This document shows, in pieces, positions 49,581 to 63,100 of a stretch of 64,000 nt of DNA. The notes under the pieces were generated by a model, which saw only the letters and a program-made list of their open reading frames with translations, did no database searches and was not told the DNA's origin. The position numbers were made by a program, and so were the translations under genes. This DNA is from Straminergon stramineum (lineage: Eukaryota; Streptophyta; Bryopsida; Hypnales; Calliergonaceae), in contig OY987263.1 of assembly GCA_963920665.1 (NCBI GenBank), positions 42,257,218 to 42,321,217 of the forward strand, given 5' to 3'. Position 1 is the stretch's first letter. The number at the start of each line of letters is the position of its first letter.

Positions 49581-52454
49581 GCCCGAGGCACCAAAAAGAG
49601 ATTGATGGAGTGATGTTTTGAGGCTGAGAAGTCTTCGTGTCATGTATTTGCCTTTGTGATAGTTGCAATAGGTATGTGTTTGCTCTTCTTGGATTTAATG
49701 TTCTCTTTTGTTGGATGGGGATGCAACAACAAGGGCCATGAATAAACATGGAATGGTTCAATACCACAAAAAAGAAATGCAAGAAGGTCGTGCATACAAT
49801 TCCCTGTGCTCTAAGTAGCATGCTTTATGCTTTGGATATCCCATGCAATGACTACACTAAACGTATCTAGTTTGGGAACGTCATGTGGATCCACAGCTAA
49901 AAAGATAGCCTTTGGATCATGGTGCATGTAAGGAATGGGAGGCTACAAGGAAAGAATGTATGCTTTGTGTCCTTTGACCTCATGGCTTGTGTACATGGAT
50001 TCAATATGCACGGAGTAAGAGATGGCTATGATAGAAGCTAACATGCATTGTTCCTCCTCAAAATGCACTTCGTGGTCAACTTTTTAGTTGGCCAAATGCC
50101 CTTGTCATTACATAATGTGACTTTCATTTGTTACCATATACCAATATACATTGGTTTTTAGCCAACTAGCCAAAACAACGTTGTCTTTAAAGGGTAAACA
50201 CTAATAAAATCAAGATTTGCAATGAATATACTTGTACAAATTCTTGAATAGAGAAACCATAGATATTTTGTTCAAAATTTGATTTTGATGCTAAAAATAG
50301 ACTTGAAAAAATATTTGTCTAAACATAATATTAGGAATAGTGATTTGGTGAGATTACAATAAAATTTGAAATTGTTTTGACAACCAAAGGTGACATCTTG
50401 GTTATGTAGAATTTAAACTTATTCTAATCAAGAAAACCACGAGCAAGACATATTTTATGATCAACATATTTGAATTAATTAATTTTTCAGTGATGGAAAA
50501 ATGATCTTTATCTTTTCTACTATGAGTAATAGATGCTATTATGGTATCCTCTTAATCTCCAAAATCTGAAATTTTTTCACATGCTAACACTATGGGTCAT
50601 TGCTTACACAACATTCATGTCGACATTGAATTTTAAATTTGATATAAACTAATATTTGGAAAATAGTCATATTGTGTCCATAAAGCAATAAAAAAATTTA
50701 TTTTAAATCATTTTAAGAACATTTCAATATGTATCCTATTTACACATTGTTTAGTATCTTGGTCTTTTTAGCAATAGAAAAAATATGTATGTAGATTTTC
50801 TTAGCAAATATTATTTGGACACCACATTAATAAAATTTAAAAATTTAAAGTGTTGACTATAGGTGTATCCAAAGTGTAATCTTTGTATCCTAAGATCTTA
50901 TGTTCTAAGATTGTATATTTTAGGCAAGAATACCAAAGGGACAATTTTGAAAAAGCAATAAAACATTAAGTGCTCTTATTTGTTAATGTAATACTAAAAA
51001 TTGGATAAAAAGAATGCTTTTAGATGATGTTTGGTCCAAATAACTTCAAACTCATCCTAAATAACAATTGAATCTTTAAGAACAACCTTGAGTTCATTTA
51101 TGACATATTCAATGAAATTTTGGTACACAATATACAATAAGAAAAATATATCAAACTTTTAAAATGAACTAAGGTATATATACACCTTTTATCACCACTC
51201 TCCAATATGCAATACCTACCCTTAAACCAAAAAGTGTCACTTTTGTTGAGATAATGATTACACAAGAATATAAAATGTAAACAATCATGATGTGAAAATC
51301 TTTAAGAGCCTATTGATGATTTTTGATAAACTTTGAGAAAGGATTTAAAAAAATCATAACTTACTTATATGATATTCAAATAATACTAAAGTCTGTTGAG
51401 ATCCTCTTTTAGCAGTCCTCCCAAATTTAATGAAGTAAATTTGAAACCAACACCTTCTCAAAGTTGACATCTACATATTCTTGCCTAAATTGTACTCCCA
51501 CTATTTATGAGAGTCTAGTGTTGGTCTTAGAAATATATATTTTCTATACTTTCAAAATTCATAGTTTATTCATACATTGTCTAAAAAATGTAGTTTAACC
51601 CCTAATTTAGGAAATTTAAAATATTTCAGACTATGTTTTTTCCAAACATGCTCCAAAATTGTCATTTCTATTACAAGTACCAAATTTTCGGAAAAGACAT
51701 TTCTAGACACATGTAACCGTAAGATCTTGTAGTATGCTAATTTGAAAAGATATGGAAAAAATTTCAGAAGTTTCCACCGTGTAGATTGTAGGATATTAGT
51801 GTTTGAATGGACAAAAATCCTTTTTTGGGTCAACCTTGTGAAAAAATGGGCAGCTACACTTCATAAGGCCATATTTGTATGAAAAAAATTCCAAAATGGT
51901 GGTTACTCTTTGGATTCATTCTTCAAAGAAAGTTGGCTACATGCTTGAAAAATTTCAAATCATTTGGAATTGTACAATATATAGGAAAAAAAATAGTAAA
52001 TACAAAGAAGTAGAGAATGATTCAAAATACTAAATTGTTAAGGATTTTGCTATGGAATTGAAAAATGCCAATACCAATGGTTGTAATGTTGTGATAATCA
52101 ATCTACATCCTATGATTTTATTTTTTTCCAAAAATATTGAAAATTAAGTTAAATATAGGACTTCAAAGTTTATTTTAGAGTAGAGAATCCCAAACTGACC
52201 ACAAACTAAAACTCCTCATAACTTTCATCTCTTTAATCAAAATAGAATGATTCAAAGCTTTCCATGTATATATAAATGTAGAAAACCAATTTCAGATTTT
52301 TATTTCTTAAAAAACTGTTTTTTTAAGAAATTTTTGGGTTGCCCAAAGAACAATGAGAATTACATATCATGCCACAACTTTCTAACCATGTAGTCAAAAG
52401 TTATGAAAATTGTTGGGCCTTAAATCTACTCCTTAGGCACATGTTGAATGAAAA

Positions 52455-54505
52455 TTTCAAAGCAAGAAAAGAAAAACTCCATTCATAATGAGCTAACCAA
52501 AATCACTATGTTGCCAAAAAACACAGTTTTGTCCTTTAGGGGTTAAGAGAATCTAGAGTCTCCTTTTGACTACCAAGAAGACCCTACAAAGACTTTTTTG
52601 GTATAATAATGGATCCATCTTCAATGGTTTATTTTGACAATTTTAGATGTACTTACCTTATCAATACCCGAAATAAGTTAATTTGTTTTGTTTGATACAC
52701 TAAGATCCAAGAAACGGTGAAGCTTCTAGTAGCAATCTGGGTACCCTTGGAAAGATCTTTGCAAGGAGGGATGCACAAACTTTGTTTCGTGGCATTTGGT
52801 CCTAAGGTGTGAATGTTATTGAATTTCAAAGTTTTTATGAAAAAGAAAATTGAATTAAGTTGTCTTTTGGAAAAATTATAACTTTCACATCGCATGTCCA
52901 AACGCCATGAAACAAAGCCTTTTCTCTTCTTCATGCACAATGCTTTCAATTCATATCAAGAATGCAACATGTTACATTGCAACAATTGAAAGTCCTTACA
53001 TTCCTTTGAGGGTAAAAGATATTGAATTTTGGAGTTATTTAAAAATTAAAAAATTAAAAGAGCACTTGTGCTTTTATTTTGGATGTGGCAACAATACAAA
53101 GCACACAAATAATGATTTATATTCGCTATTGCATGAATCATTTGCTTAAAAATCCCCCCAAGCACTCATTGGAGGTCAAATGATTGCGCAAGACTTCCTT
53201 TTTTTACACAAAATTTGAAGGATGAACATTTGCACTTTTGTCATAGAGAAAATAATTCTTTGTCATACATTGGACACTTTTAGGCTACCACATCATTACA
53301 AGGTTAAGGTAACTATGCTCAATTGTAATTAGTGTCAATTATTTGTGACACACCTCGAGGTGCTAAATAGATAAAAAGAGAAGTTAAGATGGAGATTTTA
53401 CTTGGGAGTTTTGAAGTACAGTAGACTATCTTAGGCCCGTTTTATACTATGCCTGGGGCTAGATTTGCCTTCTATCTAGCCTACAATCCAACCTTAGTTT
53501 TTCCATCCGGCCCTAATTAATGTAAAGCCTTTGGGCCGGATTCTAGGGCCCAATTTCCAATTTGTGTATTCTTGGATTTTCTTAATGCTCAATTAAAAAA
53601 ATATATAAAAACACACACCTTATCCTTTATCTTCATTTTTTTTAATTCAAAGAAATAGAAGAAATTTTTATTTATTTATGTAATTTATTTTTATTCCTAT
53701 TTATTCTATTTCAAAGTTAGGAAAATTACTTTGAAGACTTTTTAAAACCTTTTCCTTTTAAATTCTTCTTTAGAAGTAAAAGGAAGAATTTTCTATTTTT
53801 TTAACCTTTTCTTTTCTCCCCTTGTTTTAATTATTTGAAAAAAAGTTCTTTTACTTTATTTGAAGCTTTTCTATTGTCTTCCTATTTTTTGTATTTTGGA
53901 AGAAAAAAGAGTTTTTCACTTTATTAGCATGTAACCTTTTCCTTTTTCTTTGTATTCTTTCTAATTCTTTTCCTTTTTGAAAATCATATTTAAATGAAAG
54001 TGGACTTCTCTTACTTATATATTTTTTTGATTATTTGTTTAGTCAATATACATTAAGTCACATTCCCTATTCTCTTATTTTTACAACATGGTGACTACTC
54101 GAAGGCAAAATGTTTTAGTATCATTGGTATTGTTCCTTGCTCTTAAGTTTATTTTCAATTCTATGTTGACACTTCTACGAGCGACCCGATTTTCAAATGA
54201 CTTAACAATTCTTCTAATGGTCTTCCTTTTGCTAGATATTCCTTATCCCCATATTCTATTAAAATCATTAAGTGATTTTTTTAATCTACCCAAACTACCT
54301 ATTTATGAAAAAAAAGTAACATACTAGGCTATAACCTCTTGACTCATATTTCCAAATGTCATGAAATTTAGTGCATATCAAAGATATTCCTTGTCCCCAT
54401 CTTCTATTAAAATTTCAGCCTAAAATATGCAAATCTCCACTCACACGTACTTGTCCAAAATGTCTATGTTGCCAAAAAAACACATGATGATCCTTCAGGG
54501 GTTAG
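52455..54505. repeat. Pair of related repeat ends (52455-52545 and 54410-54505)
   Basis: Both contain ATGTTGCCAAAAAA.CACA followed after a few bases by TCCTT(T/C)AGGGGTTA, the same terminus seen on the TTAACCC-bounded units. They look like right ends of longer, more decayed relatives. The unit at 53125-53310 lies between them. Confidence 0.45.
53125..53310 (+). repeat. Dispersed TTAACCC-family repeat, diverged copy
   Basis: It carries GAATCATTTGCTTAAAAA, CACTCATTGGAGGTCAAATGAT, TTTTTTACACAAAATTTGAAGG and TTTGTCATACATTGGACA in order, then CAAGGTTAAGG. It matches the copy at 49405 including the leading GAATCATTTGC. Confidence 0.55.
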
Positions 54506-55589
54506 TATACCAATAAAAAAAATATATGGTAGAACTATTAGGTTATTTGTATTAGGTTTTATCAATAATATTAATTTCTAAATTTTATTATTATTATTTA
54601 TGATCATTATTTTTATTTTTATTTTATAAAATTTCATAATTTCAATTAAACATCACATGTTAGTCAAAAAAAGAAAAAATTTAATTAGACCAAATAAACA
54701 TCTCATGTCAACATAGCAATTGAACAGAGCATTACTCTTATATTAAAATAAACACAAAGCTAATAATAGGCAAGCTTCTTCAATTGAGCCCCAATGATCC
54801 CAAAAATCTAGCAATACAATGATCCCTAAAATTTAGTTGCACAATGATCTCCAAAACTCAGCGGTACAGATGGATGGGAGGAAGTTTCTTGAACTCACAT
54901 GTAATAAGTATATACCAAATAAATAAATAAAAGACTTTGCATTGATAGACGGTGGAGATTTGTACAATTCAATGGAGGAGATCAATCCGGCCCTAATCTA
55001 ACCTTAGATGGAAGTTCAGGCCACCAAAAACCTCATCCCAATTGCTCTTTGGGTCTGGATGGTTTGGTGCCCAAACCATGCCACCTAAGGTGACACGTAG
55101 GATGAGTTGTAGTTCTAGCTGGGTTAGTCCCAAGTATAAAGCTCTTGGGATGGATTTGGAGAAATTGAAGGACCCTAAGGTAGAAGCACCTAAATGTGAC
55201 ACTTGTTCGGATCTCTTGAATCTGGAGGGTGCGTATAGGAAAAAATGTTGTGTGTGTATTAGGAAATGGTTTAGGAAACCAGCAAAATTGATTTCGTATT
55301 TTTTCGAGCTTGTATGAATATTTTATGAATTTTTGAAAAGTACTTCGTAGATGCACCTATTGTGGACATTAGACTTACACCAAAGTGGACACGAAAACAC
55401 CCAAAAGCATCACTCTCTAAACTTGGATCAAGTGCAGGTGATTGGTTGCTTCTTGGAGCCTCACATGTCTCCTTTAGAACCCCACTTGTCTACTTTGGGT
55501 CCACAAGTGCTTAAATTTAGGTTGTTTTATAGGTGTCCGTAAACGACTACAGTACTGTTACATTTGGGTGCTTCTACCTTATTGGCTCC

Positions 55590-57984
55590 AACTTGGAGAG
55601 TTTCGGCCGGCCTTCAATCCGGCCCGAAGTATAAACCGGCCCTTAAAGCGGACCCCCTCGTCTTCTGCAAACAAAGCTCCGTCGTGCTGGAGAAGTGGAG
55701 AAAGCAGGAGGACAGGCCGAGGAGGAGCTTTCCTTGAGACTCGAGGGCTGTCGCAGAGTCGTGCGACTTAGCAGCTGTCGAGAAGCAGACTGCTCTGACG
55801 ATTCGCAGGCGGTCGGTGGGGGCAGTCGCTTCTCTCGTGCGTGGAGCCTCCAAACCCTCGTCCAACACCATCGATTGAGACCTCCCATTCCTAGCAAGCA
55901 ATTCGAGGGCATTCCGACTGCTGCTAATTGCTCACGAGGGAGTGGCTGCTGAGAGTATGTTGTTGGTGCGACGCTGTCAGTAGCGTTCCCGGAGTCGCTG
56001 CGCTAGGTTGAGACTGATGGGTTTTTTATGGTTCTTGATTTCTGAGTCTGTTTTTTCTTTTTAAATTGAGAGCTACACTTTGTGTTCTGTTTTGCGGTTA
56101 TATTCTTATCATTTTCGTGTTTTGTCGGGTTTTTTGGTTTGATTTCTTGCACTTTTGTTGTACCGACATCCATGATCTTTCAGAGCCTTCGCTTCTTTGT
56201 TATTTAACTTAATCGAGCGAATGAAAGCGAGATGTAGTGGTGGATCAGATGTCGTTCTGAGAAGATGAAGCCTATCATTCCCAGTTGCGTATGTGGTACT
56301 CGTTTCTCTGGATAGGGTTTTCGTCTGTGGATTCGGCTTCTGGCCAGCTTGTTGGGTCTGTTTCACCGCCCTGAAACGATACCTGGCCATATCCGGTTTC
56401 CTGTGCGCTTGAGACGCTCATTTTTGTCGCCACGCTCGGGTCATCCTATTGGTAGGGTTTATTTCGACCCGTTTTGTTTTCCCTAGAAACAGTTATCGAT
56501 GTTTGTATTTTGATAATTTGTTGGACGTATATTGTGAAGGACGTTTTGTGAGCGATTTGAGCCATTTTGGCTTTCTTGAAGTTTGTTTCTATCTTTTTTC
56601 TGATTTGTTGTGCGTTTTTGTGATTCATTCATGATGTTTTGGTTTTGGGTCGCTTGGGAAGGGGTTATGTCCAAGTTGGCGGTTGTCAGTGATCTGTACT
56701 GGTACTGATCATTGTTAGTGGGAGTAGACTTCCCAACCGAGGAATCTTGCGTTGCTCTTTGGGGTCGAGTTCTAATTTGCGTGATCCAATATTATATGGT
56801 AACTTGCAAGTCTAGTGTCCGATGATTGCTTTGAGAATTTTAGTCCGCAGTTTGGGATCACTGTGGACACATTTGATCTTAGTGCTGAAAGAACATACCA
56901 TTAAACTGGAAAACCAGCCATGAAAGGCACTAGTGACCAGAGGAAGGGCTCAAAAATTTTATTTGAGATTTGTGCTTAAGTCTGGACTGAACTTTCTTTC
57001 TGATAACTTGTTGCAAAATCTACTGAAACTACAATTCTAATGAGCTATAATATGCCTCCTATCTTGAAGTACTGAGATCGCAACGAGTATAGCAGCAACC
57101 AAATCCAATGACAATCTATGTAGAGTGCCAACGAGCAGTTTTTTTAAATTAAATTAGATTTATTATTAGATTTATTATGTTTCTTGCTCATTTTGTTGGT
57201 CAAGTCGTGCAAGCGATAGACTTTTGGAGATCTGTAAGTGATATGCTTCGAACACGCTTTAAACACATTTTCTGTTTTCTAAATTTGAAACTGCAAAGAC
57301 CAATTGAAGTTCACTGATTAGGGTTTCAAATGATGTCAGCAGTTCTTCTATATCCGGTTAAAAATATTCAAATTATCTTTTATTCTCTCTTCTTTTCTAG
57401 AATAACGTCCTGTGTCTTTGAAACTGAATGCCAGTTTTATGCTTCATTTTTGGCAATTGTGTTGTTGAGTTTGTTTGATAATTGTGTTTGTCTGCATCCC
57501 ACATGATGTGGACAGAGTTTTCTTCCATCAAGTTGATGCAAGGGGCTATGGCAGTATTGTTTCAAATGAGTACCCCCCATGTGACTGAGTGTGCAACATG
57601 CATTTGAATAACTCCATGATTTTACTCGATTTTATACTTAGTTTCAGTTGTGTGTTTGTACAGGTTCAGTTTAAAGAACTGGTCGCAGTTTAGATCCTTG
57701 CACTAGTCCTTTCAAGCCTAATCCTTATCATCCGTTCTTCACAAGGTGAGAGTTTGGATCTGTTGATCCCCAACGGTCCAACGGGACCTCATGGTTTTCA
57801 ACATTTCTGAGTAGATCATATGAAGGCTAAGTTTTGTCCAATTTATTCAAGTTTGGACCAACACACAATGTTTTTCACCGACTCTGGTAATATAAAATTT
57901 GGTCACATCTCAATTATATTTTTGACAATTGAAGTGGTCATTTTTAGACTATAAATTCTTGGTCCTTGAGGGGTTTAGGAAGCG
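55590..57984 (+). promoter_or_regulatory. Promoter and probable 5' UTR with intron(s) of the RS/K-rich gene
   Basis: 55590-56000 is a GC-richer island inside AT-rich DNA, without a protein-like frame, as expected of a plant promoter and non-coding first exon. Between 56000 and 57980 the DNA has intron-like T-rich composition. The ATG at 57985 is preceded by a good acceptor (TTGAGGGGTTTAG just before GAAGCGATGG). A leader intron is common in genes for splicing-type proteins. This is inference from composition and the acceptor. Confidence 0.4.
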
Positions 57985-58864
57985 ATGGTTGCGGATGACA
58001 AGGAGAGTGATGAACGTCACCACTCTCGCAGCTTAGAGAGAGACCGAGGCAAGCGCCACAGGCGGCACCGTTCTTCTAGCCCTTCCCCCCCAAAACAAAG
58101 ATGCAAGCGCTCTTGTTCTCCTGGTGCTAAAGAAAAGCATAGGCACAAAAATTCAGCTGAGAAACATGAAGACAGGAAACGCCACAAGGTCAGTAACAAG
58201 AATGCAGAAAGCATGTCGGAGGAAGACAATGGTAGGGAAGTGGCCAGGAAAACTGATGAGAAGGCAGGTGTTAGAAAAAGCAGCAAAGAGGATCGAAAAG
58301 TCGAATTGCATTCAAGTGGCAACTCTAGCGACGACGCTTGTTCAGACAATGAGAGTGACAAAGGAAGGAAGAAGAAGTCAAGAAGCAAAAATCCCAAGAG
58401 TCGGAAGTCCAAGAGTGAGCACCGTCAGTATGTACGTTCAGAGTCAGAGCAGGATGAATCACAGACCGAAGGTACATTTGAGGAGAGCCCCGAAGATAGT
58501 GAAGATGAGTGCAGGAGAGCCAAGAGGCGAAAAGGGCTCAAGCAAAAGGAGAGAGTTGAGCCTGAGAGAAGGGAGGAACGAAAATGGAAGAAGGAGAAGG
58601 TAGACCCTGATGTGTCTGCATTGCCTTGATATGTCCTTCTCTTGCTCTTTCTTTCCTGTTTCCATTCTCTTTGTGCTAGGATTTATGCAGGCAATGTGTT
58701 GTACTTACAATAACTATCTCATGTGATTGTATGTTGAAGAAACAGAGGATGAAGGAGAAGGAATGCAAACTAGAGAAGAGAAAGAAAGAGAAGGTGGAAA
58801 GGCGAGCCAAGGGTCCAATATCCGATGATTTGGGAGATTGTTTAAAAGGCAACAACATGCATGG
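57985..58864 (+). CDS. Arg/Ser/Lys-rich nuclear-type exons, probably N-terminus of the TIR-NLR
   Basis: Exon 57985-58599 (205 codons) is highly charged and low-complexity: RS/SR and SPSPP words, RHRRHRSSS, then Lys/Glu/Asp-rich acidic and basic blocks, as in SR-like splicing or nuclear-speckle proteins. No folded domain is visible. Its frame continues to a stop at 58629, but a GT donor at 58600 joins in phase 0 to an AG acceptor at 58745 and a second exon, 58746-58864. That exon is Lys/Glu-rich helix followed by a segment ending NNMHG, and closes at a GTAATG donor in phase 2. The same phase is accepted by the TIR exon at 60158, giving one continuous frame into the receptor. If unspliced, it stands alone as a 214-residue protein. 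I cannot name a family. Confidence 0.65.
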
Positions 58865-60190
58865 GTAATGTTCTAAACCTCTAACATGTCTATGTGAGTG
58901 AGGTTTGTCTTCTCTATGTGGTTTGGTGATGCCCAATTAGAACTTTTTAGTTATTTCCAATTCCTTTGATTGATGTCAACATTTGTTTTGTAATTGAGGT
59001 ATTGTATTTTTCTTTTCACATTAGTTCTTCCTATTTTGAGTGACATACATGTTGTAGTGAAAGTACCAATGATGATCCTATTTTGAGAAATTTCTTCTAA
59101 AACCACTTTGTAATTTAGATTGTGAAAATTGCTAGAAGGATTTCCTATTGACATCATGTCCCTATTGTGCAAAGATTTTAGTTCTTGACAAGGCAAAGTT
59201 GTAGTAAATCTTGTCATACATTCCCAAGGGTAGATGCTCTTCGCCTTAAATGAATTTTCAAGTTTTGTGATCAGTACACCTAAAGTGTGGAATTATGGAA
59301 TAGGGCACATCTTACATTTGTAATTCATGCTAGTAGAAAGGATCCTTGAAATATTGATCAAATTGGCAACTTTGAAGTCTAGGAAAAAATTGATCTCCAA
59401 TGTTGTCTTGGGGTGTGCACTTATGAAACATACTTCATTGGGATGAATAACAAATCTAGCCTAAAATCAGCTTTTGATGTATAAATATTTGACAAGCATG
59501 ATTCTACAAAGCAATCATAGAGACTCATCATGACACTTCTAGATGAGGGTCTTCCATCCTTGTTTTGATTGGTTTTGGTTGCCTTTTTAGCTATTTGAAT
59601 CAAAGGTTTCACAACTAAAGAAGTCAACCTTTTGTAGAGTCCCATGTAGGTGACTTGTTATAGCCTAGTTTAATGTGTAATTGTAGTGCGACTCTCTACT
59701 CTTTGCTTCTATGATGATAAATAGTATTTTTTCTTGATAGTGAGGGTGCTTTGTTAATAATATTTGTATTTTTTTGTTTAGTTTGAAAAGCAATTGGAAG
59801 AAAATAGGAATGACGATAGGATACTTGACGAAATGTTTGGTTATTTTGGACAAAGTATGTAATATTCAATGTGCTTGCAAGTATGCAATGAAGAAAATGA
59901 TCATGATGTGGGAGATGGTTTAGAAGGTGCCATTGTGCATGGGTAATGTGCTAAACTTTGGGATGTCTATGTAATTGAGATTTGTCTTTTCTAGGTGTGC
60001 TATTGTCATGGCATGTTAGAACTTGTGAAAAGCAAGCCATTTTCTTGCTTCCTCTTAATGGTCTCCATTTTTGTTTTGCTCTTTGTCTATATTGTCTTTT
60101 TGACTTGCATTTGATGAGCTTAATTTCAAAGAAGTTTTGGTGACATGGGTGTAGCAGTGAAGGCTCCAACGATGATCCTATTTTGAGACC
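58830..60190 (+). repeat. Direct duplication of the exon-intron-TIR-start junction
   Basis: Copy A is at about 58830-59095 and copy B at about 59908-60185. Both have GGGAGAT.GTTTA.AAGG, a CATGGGTAATGT.CTAAAC donor region, an ATGTCTATGT..GTGA-like intron start, a TAG or CAG acceptor before TGAA, and CAA(T/C)GATGATCCTATTTTGAGA. The intron middles have diverged. Copy A's TIR start is cut off at once by a stop, while copy B continues into the full TIR domain. Confidence 0.7.
59058..59100 (+). pseudogene. Abandoned TIR start (copy A of the duplication)
   Basis: After the acceptor at 59057 the frame reads ESTNDDPILR, matching the start of the intact TIR exon (EGSNDDPILR), then NFF and a stop at 59098-59100. 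It is a relic exon; if used, it would give a short RS/K-rich protein with a TIR-start scar. Confidence 0.6.
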
Positions 60191-63100
60191 CCAACACAAG
60201 ATCTTTCTAAGTCATAGTGGAGTTCAAAAGGAGTTTGTAGAACATTTGTGCAAAGCTTTTGAAGATCGGTGCCATTATCCTTTCTTTGATAGACGCCATG
60301 AGAGCTTGCCCAAGGGTGAAAAATTTCCAAAGTTGATTGTTCAAGCAGTTGAGCAATGTGAAATGTTGATTGTGGTTGTATCGAATGAGTATTTTATGTC
60401 AAAATGGCCCATGATTGAATTGAGTGCCTTTGTGAAAGCTCATGAGTTAAACCATGGGCCCAACCATGGGCCAAAGATATTACCCCTATTTTATGGACTA
60501 TCCTTGAGTGATTTAGATAATGAAGGAATGCAAAAGAAATGGTTTCAGAGATGGAAGACTTTGGTGGAGGCTGATCCCAAGAAGCGGATTATGGAGAGTG
60601 ATTGGAAGGATGCATTCTATGTTTGGAAGTCTTTCAATGGCCTCTCATATGATAGGAATTTGAAGGAGGTTGTGGCTTATGAAGAGGAGATTGTTTCACA
60701 TGTTTGCAAGTCCATTGCTCTAGATATAAAGTGGGATGATTCCCATGTGCAAGGGAAATCAAGTATTTGTAAGGTAATGCTTTTAAGGTTTCCCTTTAGC
60801 TTCTACTTAGCTTTTACTTTAGGATATGGGATTCTATGGTTATCCTAGATTATTCTTAAATGGCTTTGTTTCATTTCAAAGGTTATGGTTTTATATCTCT
60901 CGAAGATTTCAGTGGGATGTCTAGTTTCATTTTTGTCTATGTCAAGTTCTAGAAGTGATGGAATTTCAATTGAATAATAATGGTTGTTTGGTTGGACTTA
61001 CTAGGTCATTGGTGACAAGATTGAAGGACTTGGGGTTTCACAAAAATACAAAGTAAAAGTGGTTGGTATATATGGTGTTGGTGGCATTGGTAAGACCACG
61101 ACTTGCAAGACATTGTGCAATGAATTTTTGAGCAAGTATGAAGGGAGGGTTTGCCATATTGAATTTCCAAGTGTTCCTTCAAGTGGTTCCAAAGAGTTAT
61201 TTCAAAAGGTAGTGAGAGACTTGACAAGGAAAAGTGTGGAGAATGTTCAACACTTTGATGAAGGGCAGGTGAGATTTTTTGGTTTGCATGCTTGAGGCTT
61301 ATTTGTAAGTGCTTGAAGTAATGGAAGGCACTACTTTTGAATAAGACATTTTGAAGACTTGATAAAGCATAGTCCCTTCTCTTCATTTGTAGGTTTGTAT
61401 TAGTATTTGTCATTTGATTTTCATTTTGGAGGTTTGTTATGCATTATTGCTTTGATTGAGTCATGCACTCTTGTATGAGAGAATGTGAAGATGCATTTCT
61501 ACTTCCAATTGTCGAATCCATGTGATTGAAATCATTGGTAGTTCACTTATTGTGGCTAATTGGATTACATGGTGAATGTGTTTCTAGTGCAAAGACATTT
61601 TGCTCAAAAGCCTTTTCAAGCAAAGAACCTTTTTGGCGATTGATAATATTTCAAACAACCACCAATCCATCCAACATGCCAAGAGCTTCTTGGAGCTTCC
61701 TTACCACAGGGAGAGTTTGGTGGTGGTGACAGCTCACTCTCAAGGTGTTCTTGAGCTTTTGGGGATAGATGGAGCTGCATGTCTTGAGATGCCTGATCTA
61801 GGAGAAGTAGATGCGGTGAACTTATTTTTGCACCATGCAATTGGTGGCCAAAAAACATTTGAAGATGAAGAGATGCATGATATAATGACTTGCATTAGGA
61901 GGTGTTATTTCTCCAAGGGTGATGGAAGAGGCCATCATTATCATCCATTGGCATTGCAGTCTTTGGGATTGCAATTGGGTTGTTATGGAGAGCATCCTTC
62001 ATTATGGGTGAAGCATTTGCCTTGCGTGAGGGATTCCAATCTTTTATCAGGAGAAGATCCTGTATTTTCTATTTTGAGGAGTAGTTTTGACTTGCTCGCA
62101 ATAAAGGATCAAGCTTTGTTCATGGATGTGGGATGCTTTTGGAGGAGGCTTCATATATCTTCCGGCTATTTTGATTATATGGTGCATGCACAGATGAAAG
62201 AAGAGATGATCACACATATTAAATGGTTGTGCTATGCACACAAGCAAGATGAAGAAGGATTAGCACTACAGGTACAAATGTTATTTTTTTCTTATTTTTT
62301 CGTTTTTGATTTGAAGTTTGAGTCTTTAAGAGCTAAGTTTTTCATGTTCTTACAAAGATGTAGATGTATGAAGATTATCAAGGAGTGCCAATTTTTTGGT
62401 TTCATGTTCTTTTTCCTAATTGTTTTATATTTGTTTTCTTAACAAATTACCTACATGGAAAGTAGTTGGTTCATTGGATTTGTCAAGTGACTAGGAAGTT
62501 GCAATATAGATGAATGAATTTTACTAACAATGTTCATTTGTGTCGTTGGAATGGTAGTTAGAGCGTCTCAAACAGAGAGGCTTGCTCCAAGATGTGGATT
62601 TGAAATGTGGAAGAATTAGCATGCATGATTTATACTTGAAGTTTGCCAAACTTGAAGCAATGGGATCTTTCAATGAGTCCACCAACTTGAGCGAACAATT
62701 GTGGGTGGATATGGAGGATGGTCATCTCACAGAACTTGATTGTAACCCTGACGATGGCTATTGGCCCAAGTTGAGACGGGTTAGGATTAGGCGAAGCTAT
62801 TTGGGCCCCAAGGATCAAGTTGGAGTTGTTGGTAGGTTTGGAGGTATTATAGAGCACATCAAATGGGATCATTTTTCCAATGTTGAGGTATTGCAACTTA
62901 TTGATTTGCATTGGAGAATTGGAGCTCTAAATTTGGAAGGCTTGGTGCACTTACGGATTTTGGAACTACGTGATGTCCATGTGATTGATAGGATTGAGGG
63001 CCTGGAAACATTGATGCACCTTACATATTTTGAATGGAGAACATTTACACCTCCTTCAAGTCCTTGTAGGAATGTTCACATTGTGGGGCAACTTCCTTCA

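Larger units (their letters stand above)
45443..55580. other. Gene-poor region of about 10 kb
   Basis: This begins with the 3' flank of the NMNAT gene. 47560-48850 has a more balanced base composition with several short frames, but no frame is coherent or recognisable, so it is at most a non-coding transcript or a decayed gene. 49400-55500 is AT-rich with diverged copies of dispersed repeats. A Thr/Arg-starting frame at 54088-54327 and similar frames look random. Confidence 0.5.

Noticed and set aside
58017..58412. Leu/Ser/Phe-rich minus-strand frame of 131 codons
   Set aside because: Complement of the Arg/Ser/Lys-rich exon; apparent membrane character is an artefact of reading Lys/Glu codons backwards.
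59760..59856. Possible small exon reading FEKQLEENRNDDRILDEMF after a TTTAG acceptor
   Set aside because: The following donor would leave an intron of only about 27 nt, and reading through meets a stop; kept out for lack of support.
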